The notes under the pieces: model-generated
What the model saw: the letters and a program-made list of their open reading frames with translations, nothing else
What the model was told of the DNA's origin: nothing
Databases searched by the model: none
Program-made: the position numbers and the translations under genes
From: Macrotrachela quadricornifera
Taxonomy: Eukaryota; Rotifera; Eurotatoria; Philodinida; Philodinidae
NCBI GenBank assembly: GCA_022393335.1
Contig: JAJEKB010021019.1
Span: 1,671,571 to 1,735,570 of the forward strand
Direction of reading: 5' to 3'
DNA: 64,000 bases
Shown: piece by piece, positions 22,450 through 33,354 of the stretch
How positions within the stretch are numbered: the stretch's first letter is position 1
How the letters are laid out: each line of letters opens with the position of its first letter

Positions 22450-23753
22450 ATGCATATATGAGTGAAGAGCGTGCCCATTGTACGGTTTGTGAAAAAAATC
22501 GAAAAAAATAAATTTAAAGATAAAAAAAAACTAATTGCTGCAATTGATAGAGCGATGTCGATTGTGTATGAAAATGATATTTTCCCTACATTTCCTCATG
22601 GTTTGGTGGAGATTGACGGTATAACGTTAAGGCAGTCTCGATAATGGCTTTCTGTATAAAATAATAAGTTTTGAAAGAAATTTAATCTAAAAGAAAGGAC
22701 TGTTCAAATCAGAGTGATTCCCATATTTGACATATAAACTGAGATACAGCATGTATTTTAGTGAAGTATATAAGATGCTTCGATAATTATAGATAACAGC
22801 AACTGTCAAATACATTGTTTTGTTGGAGGTCTTATCATGTTAGCTATAAATATCTGTTTAGAACGTGATGTAGATAGAAACATGATAGCATTATGCAAAA
22901 GCTGTCGATATAGAGCCCATTGCTGTATGAAATTTTGAGATGTCGATCAGTCTTAGTGTGCAACTACTTCAAAAAATGTCGCTCTACACTTTTTATCATG
23001 AAAATGTCGCTCTACAATTTCTCAGTAAAACTCAATTTTCTTCTGAGCAACGAAAGATTTTTGTTTGATTTTTTGGGATATTACTCTAGTCTCCGAGCTC
23101 AAACAATGATAAAATTTTTGTGGCAAAATGTTGAGTTTTCATGGAGTTATAATAATGACAAAATTTTAAATGTCGCTCTACAATTTGTCTGAATGATAAG
23201 TTTCTTTATATTTTGCGTGAAGTTTTCTATTAATGAACTTTATGAGACAAACTTATTTTTCTTGTCAAACGATTTCCCCCTCCTTCCTCTTTTATATCCA
23301 ATCCTATTTGTTCAAATGAAACTTGTTAGAATGAATTGGCCAATGATTAAATGTCGCTCTACACAAAACATGACAAGTGTCTTAATCTTGTTCTTGACTG
23401 TTTTTCATTCGTAAAACTTTGCCTAAAGTTAAAACCAAATACATATTCTGAAAGCCCTCGATGAGTTCTACAACTTTAAGTGGAAAGATAATTTTACAAC
23501 ACTCGTGGCGTAAGAAAAAAAATTTCGTTTCTGTCACTAGGTGGCGCTAGAAGCTAAGTATTTGACATTGTTGCTCTGATATCTCGGAAACTATAACAGC
23601 TGCAGACTTGATTTTTTCAGAAGTGTATGACCATCTATAGACCAATTAAACAAAAAAAAATTACGAAAATCGATCGAGCCAAACTGAACTTAGGAGCATT
23701 TTTCTTTTCAAAACCCAACCGTACAATGGGTACGCTCTTCACTCATATGCGTG
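22450..23753. mobile_element. 1.3-kb DNA element with TIRs of about 40 bp
   Basis: The left end (GCATATATGAGTGAAGAGCG, then TGCCCATTGTACGGTT) and the inverse of the right end (GCATATGAGTGAAGAGCG, then TACCCATTGTACGGTT) are nearly identical. No target duplication is obvious. The frame at 22462-22644 starts inside the TIR and shows no domain. The interior holds four copies of AATGTCGCTCTACA. It appears to be a non-autonomous transposon of unassigned superfamily. Confidence 0.7.
22974..23363. repeat. Interspersed motif AATGTCGCTCTACA, four copies
   Basis: The motif occurs near 22974, 23002, 23169 and 23349, always on the plus strand, with different flanks and uneven spacing. It is short and exactly conserved while the surroundings are not, which suggests a protein- or RNA-binding site rather than a decayed tandem array. 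Confidence 0.65.
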
Positions 23754-23882
23754 CCACAGCGCTAAACGGTGAACGCCTTCTCCTTATAAATTTATTTGAC
23801 CTATGGCTTGGCACAGGCAGATACTGAACATTTTGTATATAGGTGTATCTGATTGGATCGAGGGATCTATTTTAATATTTAA

Positions 23883-24849
23883 CTCTAGTAGTACCAAGTG
23901 AGCCATTTTTTACCCACACCCAAAAATTGCTCGATATCAGCTAATATCATCGATGGCTTTGTGCATTCTTCTATATCTATTCTTCCATGACGTCAGGTTC
24001 CTATTACGTTTTCAATGCACTCCTTTACATTGAACGACAGCCTAATCAACAACGATAAAAACAGGTCAGTGCCAATGTGGCTTTAGACTTGCTAAAGAAC
24101 TTCAAATGAAGAAAATTACTGTTATGTGAACATTACGTAAAAATAAACCAGAAATTCCTAGTCAGTTCCAGTTAAACAAAAGACGTGAAGTCAGTTCATT
24201 CCTTTTTGCTTTTCAAGATTATGTAACATTAGTTTCATTTGTTCTCAAACAAAATAAAGCAATTTTATTGTTATCTTCAAAACATCATGATAATCTTGTT
24301 GACAAGAAAAGCGGAAAATCAAATATTATTCTGAAGTACAATAAAACAAAAGGAGTTGTTGATATTTTGGATGAAATATGCTGTGAATAGAGGTACAAAA
24401 CGTTGGCCACTTTGTATTTTGTACGGAATGACTGATATTGCTGGTACAAAACGCATTGATCATATGGAAAGAAAAAAAAATTATCGCTCAAAAACCTTCA
24501 TAAATTTACATAAAGACATTCAAAACGCACTAGCTGTTTTTGGCTATCCCATGATAGATGAAGAATTACAAGAAGCAAATGAAAATTCTACAAAATCAAA
24601 GTGAAAACGATGCACATTTTGCCATTTTTCTAAGGACAAAAAAACCTCAAATAATTATTACAAATTTTCAGAATTTGTTTGTAACAAGCATTCTGTAAAA
24701 CATATGTTTTGTATTACTTGGTCAAAATAGAGAAAGATAGTCACTATGATGATTCTTTTTATCAAAACAGGGATACAAAAATAAAATAATGATCATATAA
24801 AACTATATCATACCAACAAAGTACAAAAAAAGGCTTGGGACTACTACGG
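23883..24849. mobile_element. Decayed piggyBac element, 967 bp, flanked by TTAA
   Basis: Both ends abut TTAA (23879-23882 and 24850-24853), the piggyBac target site. The left terminus CTCTAGTAGTACCAAG is the inverse of the right CTTGGGACTACTACGG with few mismatches. Inside lies the C-terminal part of a piggyBac transposase; the N-terminal half is deleted. Confidence 0.85.
24080..24730 (+). pseudogene. piggyBac transposase C-terminal fragment, frameshifted
   Basis: Translated segments match the DDE_Tnp_1_7 family in order: TLRKNKPEIP, then HHDNL, then YNKTKG.VDILDE, then TKRWPLCILYGMTDIAGT, and a C-terminal Cys/His-rich region (CTFCHFS ... CNKHSVKHMFC) of the kind that ends piggyBac transposases. 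An in-frame TGA precedes TLRKN, a TAG follows DILDE with a frame change, and another TGA precedes the zinc-finger part. It cannot make a full transposase. Confidence 0.85.
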
Positions 24850-24880
24850 TTAAACGATTTTCCTTTGAAAAAAGAAATAA

Positions 24881-25147
24881 GCAAAAAACTAACTTTTTAA
24901 TACTTTCAAAAGTTATAAAATCTACCGTTAAAAGTGAAAAATGTCAATAATATTTACTTTAGTTTTCTACATTAATATTTATTAATATAGAAAACTAAAG
25001 TAAATATCATTGCCATCTTTCACTTTTAACGGTAGATTTTATTACTTTTTCATAATATTTAAAAGTATTTTTTAATTAAAAAGTATGAAAACTACTTAAA
25101 AATAATCACTTATAAGTATTTCGTTCTGCTAAAAAGTTAATTTTTGC
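24881..25147. mobile_element. Palindromic MITE, 267 bp
   Basis: The ends GCAAAAAACTAACTTTTT and AAAAAGTTAATTTTTGC are inverse. The inner arms (about 24915-24975 and 24985-25042) pair almost completely, including CTACCGTTAAAAGTGAAA. It starts about 30 bp after the piggyBac element. Confidence 0.75.
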
Positions 25148-26605
25148 CTACTTATTTTTTTACATGCGTATTTTCCGAGCGTTTTTGCTCAAATAATTTC
25201 TTTGAAAGAAAATTAAACGTTTTTTGTTTTATACTTTTCCAAATAATCATACTGTTTCTTTTCCTTAAATTTTTTGTTCGTATATCAGAAAATCCAACAT
25301 TTTTATTTTTTGTTCAAGAACGGTCATAATATACTGTAAAAAGTTTTTTTTCTCTTCTTCTTTGCAAATAGTCGAAGGATAGAATATTTCTTTCTGTTTT
25401 TTTTTTATGTGTTTAACACTAATTAAAGAGGCATAGAAACAATATCTGCTGACATGATGCTAGTAGAAGTCGTCAGAAATATGAAAGAGAGAGAAAAAAA
25501 ACCTTCGCCGTTTTTGTTCTGATGATTATGCACAACTTCATCACTGACTCTTTGCTAAAAAAAAGATTTTATTCTTTCTTTCTGTGAATGAATCAAGTAT
25601 AAATAGTTTTGGAACACAACTCCTTTTATGCAAAGAGAAAACTTGTTTTTTTTCTCTCGTCGTCATTATCGTTTTCTTGATGGAAAAGGAGATTATAAAT
25701 TTTTGTTTTTATTATAGTACATTAAACACACAAAGGTAAATATTGTAAGCACAAAAAAGGTAGTTCATATATCCGTTGTAACCGTTTTCTATATTAGATA
25801 ATTGAACATTAGGTACTTAACTATTACATATGTTAAAAACAAAAAGTGGATGTCAGAATCGTTGATAAAAGGTTGATCAAAAAACGTTGACCGCTCTCAG
25901 TAAATCTTTAATTAAATTAGGTCATTTTGTAGAGCAAGATCTGAGCTATCAGATGAACAAAAAATTGTTCAAAATATACAAATTTGTTACAATATTATGA
26001 CCATTTCATGAATCTTGAATGACGATTTTTACGGCACATTTTTTGCTAAAAAGAAAAAATTTCTTTAATGTTTGAGGTATTAAACGTTGAGTGTAGAAAA
26101 TGACCTAACCCTTTGGCTCCAGGTGGGCTCACAGTGATTTTCTAGCATTTTCAAACACATTAGATATCTATATAATATCAGTTCGCATAAAAGCATTTAT
26201 TAGAGACTTTTTTCGTGTTGTTCGAGTTATAATCAGATTATTTTATTCTGATGGTCATTAATGAATAATAAATATTACACAATTGACTTTCACGGGAAAA
26301 ATTGCTCAAGTCTAAAATTCTTGTAAGAAATGTTTCTGTCTACTTAGAAAACCTATTGGGCTGATTGCACAATACTTTATTTCACTTATTCAAATTTACT
26401 CAACTAAAGATACATCTGAAAGAACAAAGAGACGAAAGTACCATATCTGCAATAATTCAACAGTTTCAAAAAAAGTATTAAAACGAGATATGAGCGTGTT
26501 TAATATAATACTGGTCTAAGTGATGTACCTTTTTTTTAAAATTGTATCACAACCTTGAAAACTTCTAAATATCAGTATTTTTAAAAAATTTTTTAATAAA
26601 ATAGA
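25148..26605. other. Gene-free stretch
   Basis: T-rich and AT-rich sequence, including pyrimidine-rich runs near 25340-25400 and 25640-25660. No gene or element recognised. Confidence 0.45.
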
Positions 26606-26735
26606 ACTACACTGAAACCTCTCACTGTGAACATCTCCATATGGTGAACACTTCTTTAAATAATGAACAGTGAACAATTTTTGCATTCCCATCTGCTAGA
26701 ATAACCTCTCTAATGTGAACATTTTTCTTATCTAT
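26606..26735. mobile_element. Possible pogo/Tigger-type TIR remnants
   Basis: ACACTGAAACCTCTCACTGTGAACA near 26610 and AACCTCTCTAATGTGAACA near 26702 resemble the CAGTGGAACCTCTC...GGACACC termini of pogo/jerky-like elements. Both lie in the same orientation, so they are fragments rather than a paired element. Confidence 0.35.
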
Positions 26736-26924
26736 ATTATGGTGCGTATGTAATTATATCTTTCTTCTCTCTGGTTGCCAGTAATGTGTCAAGAATTTGT
26801 TTCTTTCCTATCGTCTATATATATATATATATAATGAGTTTTTCCTTTCCTTTCACTTTTCTTCCTTTCATGTTATTCTATTGATATGTTTTTTGTTATT
26901 AGACTTTTCTTTCATGTTCATCAT

Positions 26925-26995
26925 TAGTGACGGAATCAGAGGTGGGCTAGAGGGGACTCAACCTTTTCCAGAAATTTTTTCTGGTTCCGCCACTA
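26925..26995. mobile_element. 71-bp hAT MITE with perfect 8-bp target duplication
   Basis: The ends TAGTGACGGAATCAG and CTGGTTCCGCCACTA are inverse with two mismatches. The identical octamer TTCATCAT flanks both sides (26917-26924 and 26996-27003). The element is hardly larger than its two termini. Confidence 0.85.
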
Positions 26996-27256
26996 TTCAT
27001 CATCTATTGAATTTTTCCTTGTTATCGCTCTACATATAGCGTTATGTTGTATTCAATACAATCAACATCAACTATGTTTCACGACCAAAAAATAGCCAGT
27101 CAACATGATTTAACGTTAGAAGAGAAGTTTCAATTGATTAAAGATAATGAATGATCTCTACGCATTTAATAACTTTTCGTAACGGTTTTATAAGGTAGTA
27201 ACTTTTATTTAATGAAGTTGATTCTGATTTAAAAAAATCAAATTTTTCAACATATG

Positions 27257-29536
27257 AGTCACTGCACGTAAGTCATGCCGGAAGTTCCTCAATCGAGATT
27301 CTTAGATTTGTCTCATTTTTTAATATGTGGAAGAGGAATGTTTTTGATAGATTTTGATGCAAGCCGATTTTTAAAATATCCTATCCTTCGAACTTTATAA
27401 GCATTTTACGAAAAACCTCAAAAATCGGGGGTAGAAATAGGGTAATATTTTAAGAACGGCTTGACCAATCAACCTGAATTTTTTTACAGATATGCATCAT
27501 AGTAAGTTACACTTCCTATAAAGTTTTCATCCAAAAATCTTTAGTTGTTGGATTTCTGGAAGCCCTTTAATATTTGTAAAAATTCACATATCTGACAATT
27601 TTGAACTTTCATAACTTTTCATAGGAATAAGGTAGAATGTTGAAACTTTTACTAATGATAGAGCAGTAGAAGATGTATGTTCTCTAAAAATTTCAGCCTT
27701 CTAGGTCATCTGTAGTCTTCAGAAAATCCATCCGATAATCAGATTTTTTTGGAGATCGATTTTCTCCCAAAATATGGGTCTGTTTGAGCTCGGATTTTCA
27801 CAGATTGAAAGTACTATACCTAGGCTACAAACCCAGAAAATATCAGCTTGGGAACTCTAGAAACGGCTTCTTGTGAAAGTGTTCTATTCGACGTGTTTGG
27901 GAGGTAGATGATGTTCATATATGTCTTTGACGTTAAATATTTAATTTTTTTTACTGAGACCTATGGACTTTTTGATGGAGAACATGATGGTAGCATTCAT
28001 TTTCCTTCTTTTGAACATTCTGTTTTCTTCAAAAATTTAAGAGTATTGGACGCTGGTTGAACATCTGAGCGTCTTCTATGAAATAGTGTATTTTGTTTAA
28101 AATTTTATTATTAAAAAATAAAAATAAAAGAAAAAATTCGAACTAAAACTATGGAACTTCAATTGAACAATTGATCACCTAAAATGAAGTAAGAGTATTG
28201 TGCTATAATGAATATTAAATAAAAATAATTTCTACTATTTTTTCTCGTACTATGAGATGTGTCTTTAGACAATAAATCATGTGTTCTGTATATGGATTTA
28301 TTTTAATGGTTTATTTACAGAATATTTGTGAGAAAGAAGGAAGCATATGTTACGGATTGACCAAAAATTTCTGTATTTAATCGAAAAAAAATTGACAAAA
28401 ATTGTTTCGAATGATACTAGTCGAAAAGAGGTACGTTCGGATTTATATTTACTCCTTCCTTGTGTTTTACTGATACGACGTCAACCTTATATGCATTATT
28501 ACTAGTTATGTGTCTCAGTAATATTGTTTGAAAGATATTTTTTGACGATAGTTGTTTTATAGGTTAGTGATTTTTAAGATTATTGATGAGAATTAGTAGA
28601 AAAATGACGTGTTTAGGTGTATTAGCTGGTTTGACAAAGGTAAAAGATGGAAATATACGAATAAAATCAGCAAAAATATTAAATTATAATGTTAAAATAT
28701 CGCACAAAAAATCTTCTTCTTTTCAGATGCTCAATTGAAGGTCCATAGTTTTAGTTTGAATTTCTTCTTTTATTTTTCTTGTTATTATTATCTCTATTTT
28801 TATTTTTTAATAAGAAAAGAAAAGAAAATGGATGCTACCATCATGTTCTCTATCGAAAAGTGCATAGATCTCAGTAAAAACATTAAATATTTAACGTCAA
28901 AGACATATATGAAGACCGTCTACCTCCCAAGCACGTCGAAAAGAAGACCTCCGCTAGAAGCCGTTTCTAGAGATCTCAGGCTGACTTTTTCTGGGCTTGT
29001 AGCCTAGGTATAGTACTTTCAATTTGTGAAAATGTGACCTCAAACAAACCCATATTTTGGGAGAAAATCGATCTCCAAAAAAATCTGATTTTCGGATGGA
29101 TTTTCTGAAGACTACAGATGACCTAGAAGGCTGAAATTTTTAGAGAACATACATCTTCTACTGCTCTATCATTAGTAAATGTTTCAATATTCTACCTTAT
29201 TCCTATCAAAAGTTATGAAAGTTCAAAATTGCTAGAAGTGTGATTGTTTACAAATATCAGAGGGTTCTAGAAATCCAGCAGCTAAAAATTTTTGAGATGA
29301 AAACTTTAAAGGATGTGTAACTTACTATGGTACATATCTGTAAAAAAAATTCAGGTCGATTAGCCAAGCCGTTCTTGAAATATTACCCCATTTATACCCC
29401 CGATTTTTGAAATTTTTCGTAAAATGCTTATAAAATCGGCTTGCATCAAAAACATTTCTCTTCCACATATTAAAAAATGAGACAAATTTGAGAACCTCGA
29501 TTGAGGAACTTCCGGCATGACTTACGTGCAGTGACT
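27257..29536. mobile_element. 2.28-kb foldback element with arms of about 0.7 kb
   Basis: The left arm (27257 to about 28010) and right arm (about 28815 to 29536) are imperfect reverse complements along their whole length, from AGTCACTGCACGTAAGTCATG at one end to its inverse at the other. Conserved blocks include GGAAGTTCCTCAATCGAG and the dyad around CATCATGTTCTC. The 0.8-kb AT-rich loop shows no transposase. No clear target duplication was found. Transcription through it would give a long hairpin RNA. Confidence 0.85.
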
Positions 29537-29596
29537 AATATACAAAAAAGGACGAAGAATAAAATGAGATGGAAAAAAATGTACAACAAATATGTT

Positions 29597-29875
29597 TTAA
29601 AAAAGTTTTATTTCTTCTATTTTCTGGCGCTTATTTTTGAGATTCGTATATATCAAAAAGAGCGTGACAGTAGATACTAGACATACTCCAATATTGAACA
29701 GTAATAAAATCATTTTTAAAGATTGAGTTAATGACGATATTTGTGTTGAAAAAATATATATTGACATAATTCTGTAAGTTTTAATATAATCTATTAATTT
29801 AGATGATTTCATCTGTAATAGTTCAATAATATTGCAATGTATAGTTAAGAAAGTACAATCATATTTTGTATTCAT
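29597..29875 (-). CDS. Possible small membrane protein, 92 aa
   Basis: One hydrophobic helix at about residues 56-76 (LLLFNIGVCLVSTVTLFLIY) is followed by a lysine-rich tail. No domain recognised and the codon pattern is not distinctive; it may be a chance frame in AT-rich DNA. Confidence 0.2.
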   Translation of the reverse strand: MNTKYDCTFLTIHCNIIELLQMKSSKLIDYIKTYRIMSIYIFSTQISSLTQSLKMILLLFNIGVCLVSTVTLFLIYTNLKNKRQKIEEIKLF

Positions 29876-30027
29876 TTATTCTCAATTTGTTGAATAACAA
29901 CAGCAAAAACGATCGTAGCAGTATATCAATATTTTGAAGAAACTTACATACATATTTAATATAAAAGAAAATATTCATTAAAACAAACTTCTACAATCAT
30001 CGATATTCTATTACTAACAGAATTTAA

Positions 30028-30864
30028 ATGAAATCAGTGCGGTTAAATATGATATCTGATCGAATTATTTATTCCTTAATTCTATTTTTTCTTTTTATTA
30101 TTGGCATTTTCATTCATAATCGTTATATACAACCACTATCATCTTCATATAAAGCTAAAGTCGACTCACAATTCATTTATCCAAACATTGCAGTTTTAGT
30201 AGAATTTCGTTCGACTCCATTACTCGTTGCTGTTGTCTTAAACATTTTGCATACCATTCCAATTGAATGGCCAATTCAAATATTTCATGGAAAGAATAAT
30301 TCAAATTTTTTACAAAATTCCCAACTTAGTACATATATCCAAACAAAACGTATTTTACTTTATCAACTAGATGAAATGGTAGGAGATCGTCTAACTTATA
30401 CAAATAATCTATTAACAAACATTACATTTTGGTCTTCAGTAAAAGGCGAAAAAGTACTTTTTTTTCAATTAGATTCTATTTTCTGTTCAAATTCACCTCA
30501 TAAACTTAATGATTTTTTAAAATATGATTATATTGGTGCACCTTGGCATTCTCGATTTAATCTTCCTGCACGAGTTGGTAATGGAGGTTTTTCATTACGA
30601 AGTCGAAGTAAAATACTTAAATTATTAAAAATTCGTCCATATGATCGTTCACTTTATGAAGATGTTTGGTTTTCGAAATATCTTCCTTTAGTAAATGCTA
30701 GTATTCCACCAATCGATATTGCAATGAAATTTTCCGTAGAAACATTATTCTATGCAACACCAATGGCTGTACATAAACCAGTTCAATTAAGTTCTGAAGA
30801 ACTAAAAATTCTTTGTGAATTTTGTCCAGAATTACGAATGATTTCATCATTTTGTCCACGATAA
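30028..30864 (+). CDS. DUF5672-type (glycosyltransferase-like) type II membrane protein
   Basis: Single-exon frame of 278 aa. One membrane anchor lies at residues about 13-30, followed by a lumenal domain with the marks of DUF5672: VAVVLNILHTIP, KVLFFQLDSIFC (143-153), YIGAPW (168-173), RVGNGGFSLRSRS (182-194) and YEDVWFS (210-216). The order LDS, GAPW, GNGGFSLR, EDVWF is that of nucleotide-sugar-binding glycosyltransferase folds. It therefore probably acts in the secretory pathway on glycans, but no activity is established for the family as far as I know. The first Met gives a basic N-terminus before the anchor. It is convergent with the propeller-like gene on the minus strand, 250 bp away. 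Confidence 0.8.
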   Translation: MKSVRLNMISDRIIYSLILFFLFIIGIFIHNRYIQPLSSSYKAKVDSQFIYPNIAVLVEFRSTPLLVAVVLNILHTIPIEWPIQIFHGKNNSNFLQNSQLSTYIQTKRILLYQLDEMVGDRLTYTNNLLTNITFWSSVKGEKVLFFQLDSIFCSNSPHKLNDFLKYDYIGAPWHSRFNLPARVGNGGFSLRSRSKILKLLKIRPYDRSLYEDVWFSKYLPLVNASIPPIDIAMKFSVETLFYATPMAVHKPVQLSSEELKILCEFCPELRMISSFCPR

Positions 30865-31113
30865 AAAAAATATTTTATTAATTAATATTGTTATATTTAT
30901 CGCTTTCAGTATAAGTTAACAGTCACTTTGATTGTAAAATCTATTGATATTTAGTGTTAAACATATAACACACTATAACATAGCGCATTTAAACGCTTAT
31001 TACCTGAATGTTCAGACAGAAAAATAAACTACTATCCTCAATAAAAAGCATAACAAAGAAAAATATTAGTCAATTTTTATAAATATAGTTTATATATTTG
31101 AATACTTTATCTA

Positions 31114-31854
31114 CTATGTATTTAAACATGTTGAAGCACCAACAGTAAATAAATTCCTTTGAGGCACAGTTAATTGATCGATGTTTGTATTTGTTGATGG
31201 ATTAAATATAGATATATTGGTACCATTATTTGTGCTAACAAAAAGAAAAAATCCTGAGTCATAAGGAAAAAATGCTAAAGTCATTAACGTTTCTGGAGAT
31301 ATCGACTTTAATGGATATTCAGATAGAATTTGAGCATTTTTTTTATCAATTTGTTTAATTTTAGTGCTTGGATCCTCAAATAAACCAAATAATCGACCAT
31401 CATTTGTTCCTCCTAAATCTGTAAATGAACCATTACTATAATTACCTACAATAGAAACAGTGAGTGTAGATAAATCAATTGTTCCTAAGACACCACCATT
31501 GCTAATATATAAAGTTTCACTATTACCACCATCATTCTTGGCAAATGCCATAGTAAAATTTAGAATTCCATTTTGATTTTGTACAAATGCTGTTTCCGTA
31601 CATTGACCAGTTATGATATCATGCATATAAAGTCTTCCATTAGTCAATAAAACCCAAAGTATTCCATTACGTTGAAGAGCGATTGAATAAACAGAATTGT
31701 TTGATACACAATTTATTTCACCAATTTCTGTTAACTGAAGAGTTGCCAGATTGAATTGATACAAACTATCATTTGTATTCACAAAATAAACATTATTTCT
31801 TGTTTCTGTTATGCAATCACTCGCCGTTGTAGTAGGGACATCTATAATTTTCAT
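31114..31854 (-). CDS. Propeller-like protein of unknown function, 246 aa
   Basis: Single-exon frame made of short beta-strand-like repeats. Recurrent patterns are SLYQFNLATLQLTEIG, RLYMHDIITGQ, TLYISNGG...IDLSTLTVSIVG and DGRLFGLFEDPSTKIKQIDKKN, each resembling one blade of a beta-propeller with a turn such as NGILW, NGRLY or DGRLF. There is no signal peptide, membrane segment or cysteine pattern. Similar propeller proteins are common in bacteria, so a bacterial origin is possible but unproven. Upstream is an (AT)n tract. Function unknown; the fold is inferred from repeat pattern only. Confidence 0.65.
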   Translation of the reverse strand: MKIIDVPTTTASDCITETRNNVYFVNTNDSLYQFNLATLQLTEIGEINCVSNNSVYSIALQRNGILWVLLTNGRLYMHDIITGQCTETAFVQNQNGILNFTMAFAKNDGGNSETLYISNGGVLGTIDLSTLTVSIVGNYSNGSFTDLGGTNDGRLFGLFEDPSTKIKQIDKKNAQILSEYPLKSISPETLMTLAFFPYDSGFFLFVSTNNGTNISIFNPSTNTNIDQLTVPQRNLFTVGASTCLNT

Positions 31855-32503
31855 ATATATATATATTTAGATCCTAAAGATACTCAATTAAAAAATAGCA
31901 TTAGTCGAGAGCACAAGTAGCTACCGGTCTACAGATTCTATCAATCCAACGACGAGACATAGAAGCGTTTTTTCCTTCGATAAAATGTATTAAAATAGTC
32001 TATCGTTCTGATGAAAATTTGATTTTGACTATATAATTTACATAGAGAATATCTAGATCTATAGTTGAAAATACAATGAAAAGATCATCAGAATGATAGA
32101 TTATTTTTTCGAAGATAATTAATTTTAAAAAGATTTTATCTTGTATATTATTGCAGGAAAAAACGCATCTGTATCTTTTCATTCGCTTGATAAAACCTGC
32201 AGATCGCTAGCTACTTATATTCTCGACTTCTGTGATTTTTAATCGAGTATCTCTAAGTTCTGAATCGATATTTGCAGAAAATCTTGATAAATAGAGATAA
32301 GAACACCCCTATCGTAACGAAATAGTTAATTTTTTTTTTATAATTTCAATAATTATTATGAAATTTTGATAAATATGAAAATTTTTATAACTTCTTTGTT
32401 ATGGTAGTGATGATCATACCTTCATCTTTTGTGCCATATAAATAAAGAAATTTCTATATTTATCGAAATTTTCCACTATTGATCGTAATTATCAAAAATT
32501 CTC

Positions 32504-33354
32504 CTAGTTAGCTGTACGATATACTATTTCAAAATGAAGACTACTATATAAAGATATTAGTTTTCGACTATTGAAAATTATTTCTCTGATGGAAGGATCG
32601 TTTACTTTAATACTACCACACAGACACTCACTGCTGTCTACTGTGGTGGTTATTGTACTGATTACCCCATTGGATGTATTTGGACAGATATAGATTGTTC
32701 GAGGACCTTTAAGAAAAAGGGAAAAAACAATAAATTTTAATGACTATTGTGCAAAAGACTTACATTGATTCTTATGTGGAACAAATTTAGCTACCAATGC
32801 TAAACAATTCAAACAAATGGATTTTTTATAGAAACAATAAATAAGAAAAAAAAATACATACGAATTTCAATTAAAATTCCACCAACCATAGTAATTAGAG
32901 CCGACGTCAATACAGTTGATAGTGTAACCGCAGCAATAGAACTAGAAAGTGCACCACCTAGGGCAGGCCTAGAAAAAATAATGAATAAATCATCTTGTTG
33001 AGAATATTTGTTTTATAGACAATGACATACACGAGAGATTCTATTTCAGATAATGCGTCATAAACCTTTTCAGCTAGTAAAAAAATCCCTATATAAAGTA
33101 AATGAGATATATATATAGAAAAGAATATTTTTTATGGTTTATTTACAGTCTTTGATAAATGAATAATGTTCATTATTACTAAAGTTTGCTTTGCTAGATT
33201 GAGATGCTCGATTAGACTCTTCAATAGCTCTTCTTTGTTGATTAATCTGCATCGGTTCGAAATCAACTAGAAGATAAAAAAAAAGAAAAGAAAAGTTTTA
33301 TATATATCGAATGATTTTTGAGAGAAAATTACTTCCGTATTCATGTTGATACAT
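32504..33354 (-). CDS. Small membrane protein of unknown family, 6 exons, 176 aa
   Basis: No single long frame exists; the gene emerges from splicing. Exons in coding order are 33354-33333, 33266-33147, 33073-33031, 32968-32862, 32799-32764 and 32706-32504, with GT-AG introns of 55-80 bp and consistent phase to a TAG. The product starts MYQHEYGIDFEPMQ, has a Gln/Ser/Asn-rich polar region to residue 60, one long Ala/Leu/Ile-rich membrane segment (about 64-97), then four cysteines (110, 117, 137, 139) in a short extracellular- or lumenal-type region, and an ordinary tail. No signal peptide, so it is probably a single-pass protein anchored mid-chain. The last 25 residues depend on reading exon 6 through. 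Function unknown. Confidence 0.6.

Noticed and set aside
28735..29007. 90-aa frame in the large foldback
   Set aside because: Lies in the right arm of an inverted repeat and matches no protein pattern.
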